Below, one piece after another: positions 57,203 to 64,000 of a stretch of 64,000 nucleotides of DNA. Source of the stretch: Malaya genurostris (Eukaryota > Arthropoda > Insecta > Diptera > Culicidae). The stretch is taken from positions 39,781,383 through 39,845,382 of the forward strand of contig NC_080572.1 of the NCBI RefSeq assembly GCF_030247185.1. Reading direction: 5' to 3'. Each line of letters opens with the position of its first letter. The first letter of the stretch is position 1. The notes under the pieces were generated by a model. It was not told the origin of the DNA and ran no database searches. It saw only the letters and a program-made list of their open reading frames with translations. A program made the position numbers and the translations under genes.

Positions 57203-58232
57203 GTTCAGTAGTGTTCTAGTTCTAGTTGCATAATTTATGTCAGTTACAAAATTTAAATCTGGATTCTAAAACAAGCAAAACTGGCAGCCCCAGCCGAGGG
57301 GGACGACAGATCTGGTTTTTTCAAATAAAATACAAAAAGTCAATGGAAAGCGAAAAAAACTACATCTATTCAAACATCTAGATCGATCCGTTTGAAAGCG
57401 TTTCTAACCGTGTAAAAGAAAGTCAAAGAACATATGATCTCTTAAAAAGTTTCTGTTACTGGTCTTGACATTCACTGAGCGTCAACATTGATTCGTCAAC
57501 AGATTGGTAAATGAAACATTGAAAATTTGTTCTCTTAGTAGCTGGGAGCATGAAGATGGAATATATTTCAATTTATTGTAGCCCTTTGAAGGTTTACCCG
57601 AAGATATCTCAGATATCGCAGACGTTAAAAAAATCAGACAATGGAACGTCTCTACAAGAGAAACTCAACAGTGTACGATGTAGATGAAATTCGGAATAAT
57701 TTTTAGTTCGAGTTGAATATAGAAATTGTGGAAAATGACGCAGATATTAAACGAGAATGGCCAACATTCCGACAGGATATGGCAGATATTCCGAAGCATA
57801 CGCTCTCGGTGTGTGGGTTCGCTATGCACCAGAATATAACAAAACTGATTTTACAGGACGATAGTTCACAACTCTCCGAACTGTCTGCATCTGGCATCTT
57901 CATGTGACATTTGCAACTTTCAGGTTTCATGGCCTATTACGATACATCATATCTCCATGATTATGTTTTTAACCAGCAAAAATCCAAGAAAAGACGATCG
58001 ATCCATATTCAACCGTTACTATGTGTAGCAAAGAGAAGGAAAGTGTGCATAATCGTATGCAGCGTGAAAAAGCCTAATCGAAGCGAAGTGCAGTTTTTTA
58101 GTGTCGTCCCCCTCGGCCCCAGCAGTGTTTCACTCGTGTTTCAAATGTACAAAAAATAGAACGGCATCGTAGACCAGTTTTAAATTTGACAGAAAAACTG
58201 GTCGAATAAATAAAACTAGAACGGTTTGCTGG
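57203..58232. mobile_element. Family J TIR element carrying an MCM8 fragment
   Basis: Diverged inverted ends: left 'gttcagtagtgttctagtt', right in reverse 'cagcaaaccgttctagtt'. Inside them is a perfect inverted block 'gccgagggggacgac' at 57293-57307 and 58103-58117. No transposase. The middle carries the MCM8-like segment. Confidence 0.6.
57552..57906 (+). pseudogene. MCM8-like helicase gene fragment
   Basis: MCM8 is a DNA helicase of recombination repair. The plus-strand blocks match its N-terminal region in order: PFEGLPEDISDIADVKKI, then TVYDVDEIRNNF, a TAG stop, FELNIEIVENDADIKREWP, and PKHTLSVCGFAMHQNITKL. The last corresponds to the conserved 'pekTLa..GLAiHQ' segment. A frameshift separates the first two blocks, and the match ends after ASGIFM. 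The assignment is by recall of the family and needs a search. The truncated, broken state shows a pseudogene. Confidence 0.65.
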
Positions 58233-58719
58233 GGATACGTTCGTTCCAGTTTCTGCTCTATTATAGATCTTCCATATAGAACTTCTAGCTGCTGAATGTG
58301 CTATTACTGTTTATTATAGTGAAAAATAAATAAACAAACAGTTTTTATCTGATAATCATGATCACAAGCGAAATGTAAGTTCAACAATAATCTAGAATGG
58401 TTTAGCCACCATGAATATACTACTAGCTGTATTGATATTTGTAGATTAGTGGGTGTTTGTGTTCATTTTTCATCTTTGTGCTAGTGCCGGTGATATTTAG
58501 ACTGATTGCTGCAGTTTAATACAGCAACGATAAACATAAACAAACAAGTTTGTTTTGCACCGTAACAACTAGCATAAAGCGTTGCCAGAAACGATCTCCT
58601 TCCACATTTTCAAACTATAGCAATGAAAGGGAGTAATTTGCTAGGCTTATTTGTTCAGGCTGTGAACCAAACATTGGCCGTTCGTTTGTATGGCACTTAG
58701 GGGTATTATTATTTGTATT

Positions 58720-58850
58720 TAACTGAACTACCGGTAGTGACACCTATCAATGAAAAATAGAACAAGAAAAGGAGGATACTTTCAAAAATTTTCATATCGG
58801 CAGTTGTAATTTGCAATATTTTTATTGGCATATTGTCGCAAAACTGAAAT
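58720..58850 (+). repeat. Dispersed repeat L, copy 2
   Basis: Same order of blocks as 56605-56760, diverged. Confidence 0.65.
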
Positions 58851-58894
58851 GTAGAGGCGCTGCTTGTTCAGAGATGATACTATCAGTAAGACCC

Positions 58895-59085
58895 ACTTGT
58901 ACGCGGCGGGCAGATTTCCCCCCAGACGGCTGGCTATGTCTGCCAACCATTTTTGCCGGAATTCTGCCAGAGTTCCGGCAAAAGTCTGGCAACAATGCAA
59001 CAACCGTTTCCGGCAGAGAATTTTGCCTAGCGGTTATTAACGGTTCTTTTCTATCGGATTCTTGCCATACAAGATTGGCAGAACT
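58895..59085 (+). repeat. Dispersed repeat G, copy 2
   Basis: 'agttccggcaaaagtctggc', then 'aacaatgcaacaaccgtttc' and 'gcggttattaacggttc', without the TA run found in copy 1. Confidence 0.75.
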
Positions 59086-59339
59086 GTTTTGAATCGGTTC
59101 TACATTTTAAGCGTCTTAGTTATATTTTTTCAATAAATAACATTTTCCATGATTAGTATATATGAAGGGCAATAACTGATTGCGTTTCATATGTATCTTT
59201 TTTTTATTTATTTACATTTTTATATATAAATAAATTTAAAATCATTTATTTACACTATTTATTTATTTATATTATTCATTTATTTACATTCGTAAATTCA
59301 TATATTTCTTTATACAAATTTGCTTAACAAATTATGATT

Positions 59340-60260
59340 ATTTCGGTTAAAGGAAACAAGTGTAGTAGGTACAAATATAATCCAGGACACCAACCTGAAA
59401 CACAAACGATAAATCATTGTAACCGTCATCTGCCCACACACTGTCATCGTCGTCATCATCGTAGCATAAAATGCGGGGTGGCCTGCTTTGAAGGTGGCGG
59501 TGGGATTGGCATGGAAAATGGACAGCAAGCCGATAAAACCCTTTAGCGAGAGCTTGTATTATTCTGACCCGGAAGAGTGAAGGTCGCAGCAGCGAGTCAC
59601 ACGCCAAAAGTGACAACGCGTTTCAGTTCGAAAAGTTCAAATTAAGTGGATCCAAAGGGATCAGTATTCCGAAGGTGCCCCACGAACATTTGATAGACAA
59701 AGTTGACCGGTTGAATTTGTTTGCCTTTAACCCGACGTGTGTGGCTTTGCGGTGAAACGAAAAATAGTGCGCGCAGTATCACTCTCCGGAACATAGGCCT
59801 TCGCTACAAACAGGCCGAGTTGCTGATTTATTTGGAGTTGCTGTCCCATCGCCCCGAAGTCAGTGCCGTCCCGCTCGTCGTCGCCAGGAACCATCAAGTC
59901 GACCAACGATCATCACGGCCGCAACGGAGTGTTGAGAAGAAGTTATCGACGAATAAACTTGTGCAAGTAGTAAAAAGTTTAATATTCTATTGTTTTTTTT
60001 ATTACAAAATATAGTGCCTAAGATTAAAATTGTGCGGTCTTTTTATATACAAGCTGTGTCGTCCATTTTGTTTATTTTTGTGTAACTTGTTTCCGCCGCA
60101 AACGATTCGCTCAGTGACCACAGGTGGGAAGAAAAGTCCGCCCTAAAAATAGTGAAGTGAAGGTTCTCCAGGAGACCAACAAGGTAAACGACCCTGAACT
60201 GGTGGTCCGGTGCTGAAAAGCAGCCACCTGTAGTGTGATAAAAAACTAAACGTAACAACA
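59340..60260. other. GC-richer stretch resembling a 5' untranslated exon
   Basis: CpG-bearing sequence with 'gtgaagtgaag' style leader motifs and a possible donor 'ccaacaag|gtaaac' near 60182. Frames such as 59721-60014 show no domain. It may be a first exon of a gene beyond the window or a transposed piece of one. Confidence 0.3.
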
Positions 60261-60408
60261 TTTACAGACTTTTGAAGCCCTGCCTGCAGATATTTGAAAT
60301 TTTTACCTGGCATATCTGCTGCGCACTCTGCATGGATGCAAAGATGTCAAATTGTTTAATTCTCGGTTGATTTTTCATTAGGGCGTATAAGCAAGTGACA
60401 GTTTCTCT

Positions 60409-60609
60409 TTAACCACTCTCTATTTCGATTATTGTGATGTAATTAAAAAGAATTTCTTTGATATCACTGTCGTGATTTTTCGTTTTTGTAGCAACCGAAT
60501 TACGTTCGTCCATGACGGCTGATTGCTGCTTCACGCGTTTGAACGTTTTGCCACCCGGTGTAGACTCGTCAACAATCAAACCAGTGATGCCACTTTTTCC
60601 TGAGGTCAA
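60409..60609 (-). other. Unidentified open frame inside family K
   Basis: 66 codons, charged and soluble, with DESTPGGKTFKRVKQQSAV and DERNSVATKT. No family recognised. It abuts the left inverted end, so it may be captured sequence. Confidence 0.3.
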
Positions 60610-61178
60610 ATCCGTAGATTAGACTCCAAGTCTAATTATACTCGTACATGCTCCTTTGAGACGAGTTTGCCGTGAACTTATATGGGGAAAACTCACTAAA
60701 TGTATCTAAAAAATGTTTAGAATGAAAATTAGTACGTATCAAATACAAGTAAATCAATAAATAAATAAAAAACTACGTAAAATCATCAACTTGGAATGCC
60801 AAGCGATAAAGACAGGCTTCCTTAAAACGAGTACTCAGTGCCGGTAGATGTTTGATAGTTTTTATAATTGGACATACAAGAAAAATCTGGATAAATGATG
60901 CGATAATACTCAAGCATTTTCCGTATTTTGCTTGGAAAAAATGCATTATTTTAAAATAATGAAAAATCCGTAGATTTTTAAAGGTCCATCCGTAGATCCG
61001 TAGAAAAGATAAAAATCCGTAGATCTACGGATAAATCCGTAGGGTTGGCATCGCTGAATCAAACTGTTCCCCTTGTGCCGGCCTGCAGCTAGCGAGAGAA
61101 GATGGGAGAGACTACTGCTGGTTTGCCGGAATGTGTCCGTATGTTTCGCCATCTGCTACCTGATTGAGCCCGTGGATG

Positions 61179-61575
61179 TAGGGATGTCGTAATATCGATC
61201 GATTAATCGAGTAATCGATTAATAACTCAGATAATCGAGTAATATTTAATCGAATAGCTTAAAACTAATATTCGATTATTGAGCTAATCGAATAATTAAA
61301 AAAATCCCATAGTAATAATCGAGTATAGGGATGTCGTAATATCGATCGATTAATCGAGTAATCGATTAATAACTCAGATAATCGAGTAATATTTAATCGA
61401 ATAGCTTAAAACTAATATTCGATTATTGCGCTAATCGAATAATTTAAAAAATCCCATAGTAATAATCGAGTAATCGATTAATAACCCAGATAATCGAACA
61501 AATTTCAATCGATTAGTTTCAAAATTATACTCGATTATTGAATAATCGAGTAATTCGAAATTTCCGACATCCCTA
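61179..61575. mobile_element. hAT-type element with duplicated end, ATCGATT-rich
   Basis: The ends 'tagggatgtcg' and 'cgacatcccta' are flanked by a perfect 8-bp duplication (cgtggatg at 61171-61178 and 61576-61583). The first 147 bp, including the terminus, are repeated in tandem from 61326 with only a few changes. Dense 'aatcgatt' motifs fill it. Confidence 0.88.
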
Positions 61576-61589
61576 CGTGGATGATGAAA

Positions 61590-61880
61590 CTGGTTCTTTT
61601 ATAATGGCGTGCTGCCAGAGACAGAGCAAGAGAGTGAGACTGCTGCTTGCTGCTAACCGTCTGTTACTTTTTTTTGCGGAAGAGAAGTGTTCGCCACGGC
61701 GTCCGAATTGTGAATAAAATCATGAACGATGAGACGGCTTCTTTTATACTGGCGTGCTGCCGGAGATAGAGCAAGAGAGAGGTAGAAAGAGAGACTGCTG
61801 CTTGCTGCTAACGATCTTCTACTGCTTTGGCAGAAAAGAACTTTTCGCAACGACGTTCGAATTGTGAAATGAGCCGATTA
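61590..61880 (+). repeat. Two ~155-bp tandem units
   Basis: 'gtgctgccagagacagagca' and 'actgctgcttgctgctaac' recur after 155 bp. A partial related unit lies at 61080-61170. Purine-rich 'gagagag' runs vary between units. Confidence 0.75.
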
Positions 61881-62172
61881 AGGCTTCCTTACTTTTTTAT
61901 AAAGGGACTCGTTTTTCTTTTAATATATGAAATAATGAACTCACTTATTTATAATATTTTGTATTGTAACTGCATACTTTACATTTTCATTTGGTTCCAC
62001 ATATCTCTCCTACAATCACTATTCTGTTTAAAAGTCGAAAGTTTCGGGTATCATTTCATGCAAAGAGTTAAGTGATAAACGTGGAAACCGCTTGGTGATT
62101 AATAGAAGAAAAAGTAAACAAAGAGAAACTGTCACTTGCTTATACGCCCTAATGAAAAATCAACCGAGAATT

Positions 62173-63600
62173 GTCGGCTTCCAGTTGATTGATCTGCTGC
62201 GTCAAACAGCCCGGTGGCAATAATAAGGCGCTCTAGCCAGTGCTATCGTAACCAACATCTCGGTCCATCGGGGCCTTCAAAGCTAGCAAGTCAGTGAGAG
62301 CAAAGTAAACAAATACAACATCATCGATTGTGAAAGTCAGTATTGCAATTTGGCACCGCACGTTCCATAACGATATCACATTCATAATCAAACATATAAA
62401 AATCAACTTTGTTTCAACAAATCACAGATATTTAGCATGAAAATTTTTTTATTTATGTTTACATACTTCTTCGTTGTTTTCGTCTTTGCGGAAAAGGTAA
62501 TGGTCACAAAAACATGGCGGCCCAGCAGGGACTTGGCGTCAAACTTAAAATGCTTTGACATTATCAGGCCAACATGGCTTGTGATTCTATTGTACTTTGC
62601 TAATATTTGAAGTTCGGATTAATAGAAGTTGGGTCAAGAAGTGAGATACGACATTGTGAGTTGGTTGTTCATACTGACTGAGGCATTTATTTTATATACA
62701 TCTTATCTTCTAGTTTACATAATAAATTAATAAATTACTAAATGATGAGATATGTATATGATCAATCTACGTTTAATATATCAGTATATTTATGATGTTA
62801 TGCTGATGCGTCATTCACATATATTTTTCACATATTTTCGTGCCGTACTTGTCACGTTGCTTAATTTGTAGTAAATATCTATTAGAACATATACACCATA
62901 TGAAATTTTGGATCTCACAGTGTGCTTATTTGCATACATTTTAAACTATTTTGTCTTGAATATGATCACATAAAGAAGGCAAAAATGTACTTGTTGTAAT
63001 TATGTTATCGGTGACATGAGTTTTTTCCTAATCCTATTATTTTAATCAAGAGGAAAGTTCAAGATGATTCTCAGTTGGAATTTAGTATCGTCACGCGTCA
63101 TGCATGTGCGTAACATTTGATGATTGATGTTCAAGAGAATTAATCATTTTCGTCTTATCATTGATCCAAAAATGTCCGTTCGATTTTTCTTCTCTTGAAC
63201 GTTACATAGATTAAAAAAAAAGAAGGTGCAATTTAGATGTTCAGTTCAGCTTCCGTATTAGTTTTTTTTTACGTGACAGATATATGTAGATTTGAGGTGG
63301 ACAGCTTCAGAATATTCTTCAGTCTATCGAATATAAGTGAATCGATGGTTTTATAAATATTTGAAAAACAATTGTCTTACGAGAGCTCATTTCATTGGTG
63401 ATGTTTTGCTTTTTTGAATGAACTAATGATGCTGATTGAACAAAAGAACTGGAATACCATCCTAAAATATACTAATAATTGACAATGATGATAAGTATTT
63501 ATACACTGTAAATGATTTATACAGAGCTTAGTGAACTTTTGTATAACTCAGTCGCTTGAGCTTGACCGAAAGCAGACCCTGTCAGCTTAGAGAGAAATCA
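62173..63600. other. Gene-free AT-rich stretch
   Basis: Nothing recognised apart from short frames. Confidence 0.4.
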
Positions 63601-63619
63601 GTCTTCAGTTCAGCTACGC

Positions 63620-63850
63620 CATCGCACGGCATCACATTGAACATATCATGTCAATTGTATGAGTGCGCAGTGCTGCTATTTTGGTGCGTACGAATTTGAT
63701 ATTTCTCTCCCCTACTTCTATGTACCAGCTTGAGGGCGCCATGCTCTCAGAAAAAATATGCTGCTTGCGATGCGTTCGTGAAATGTGAGAGCTGGATACC
63801 TTGATAATATAATGTCTTTGCCAAAAGCCGAAGGTATCTGTTAACTGCAT
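63620..63850 (-). repeat. Dispersed repeat M, copy 2 (inverted)
   Basis: The reverse complement follows the order of 8498-8715, with 'tatccagctctcacatttc' and 'agcagcactgcgca'. Confidence 0.7.
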
Positions 63851-64000
63851 TATACTAAGAAGTATACATTTTTTCGTGCCAGTAGGAATGATGTGAACTA
63901 AAATCTTAAGATTGTTATTTTATCCTATAATCTATTCTAATTGAATTGTTTGGCATTGCCATTCTTATGTATGCTTGACATTTCGATCGAAGGAAAAAAG

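Larger units (their letters stand above)
60358..62172. mobile_element. Family K element with perfect 53-bp inverted ends
   Basis: 60358-60410 and 62120-62172 are exact reverse complements; the left begins 'aattctcggttgatttttca'. The 1.7 kb interior holds an unidentified frame, a hAT-type insertion and a tandem repeat. No transposase. Confidence 0.8.

Overview
The window looks like nuclear DNA of a dipteran insect, most likely a culicid mosquito. It is AT-rich, intron-containing and very rich in transposable elements. The repeats are of types familiar from mosquitoes: tRNA-related SINEs, rosa (DD41D) and ITmD37D/maT (DD37D) mariners, an I-clade LINE, Ty3-type pol, and the repeat whose tail reads 'ccactaggtggatta'. 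The species call rests on recall of repeat and gene families, not on a search.
Two host genes are supported. Sobp (sine oculis-binding protein) lies on the + strand with coding exons at 29379-29970, 40868-41185 and 41241-42610; its 5' start was not found. Its 10.9 kb intron is packed with transposons. Gnb1l (WD40 protein) lies on the - strand, complete, with exons 53059-53196 and 51808-52659 (329 codons).
Layout: 0-3.2 kb holds a rosa mariner fossil and a dispersed repeat (R) split by a mariner whose empty site survives in another copy near 26.89 kb. 4.87-8.1 kb is a 5'-truncated I-clade LINE interrupted by an ORF1-only LINE with its own target-site duplication. 9.03-11.41 kb is an uninterrupted Ty3 pol fragment between perfect 44-bp inverted repeats. 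11.6-29 kb is mostly SINEs, MITEs, copies of the 'cactaggtgg' family (E) and a mariner fossil. 29.4-42.6 kb is Sobp with nested elements in its intron. 43-46 kb is repeats and a Ty3 integrase scrap. 46.8-62.2 kb holds a series of structures bounded by inverted repeats, three of which carry broken pieces of host genes resembling COG4, an MBT-repeat Polycomb-type protein, and MCM8.
The most interesting signal is that last cluster. Three different terminal-inverted-repeat structures within about 12 kb each contain a fragment of a conserved cellular gene. At least one fragment (COG4) keeps an intron, which argues for DNA-level capture rather than retroposition. No RNA genes other than tRNA-derived SINEs, and no CRISPR arrays, were seen.
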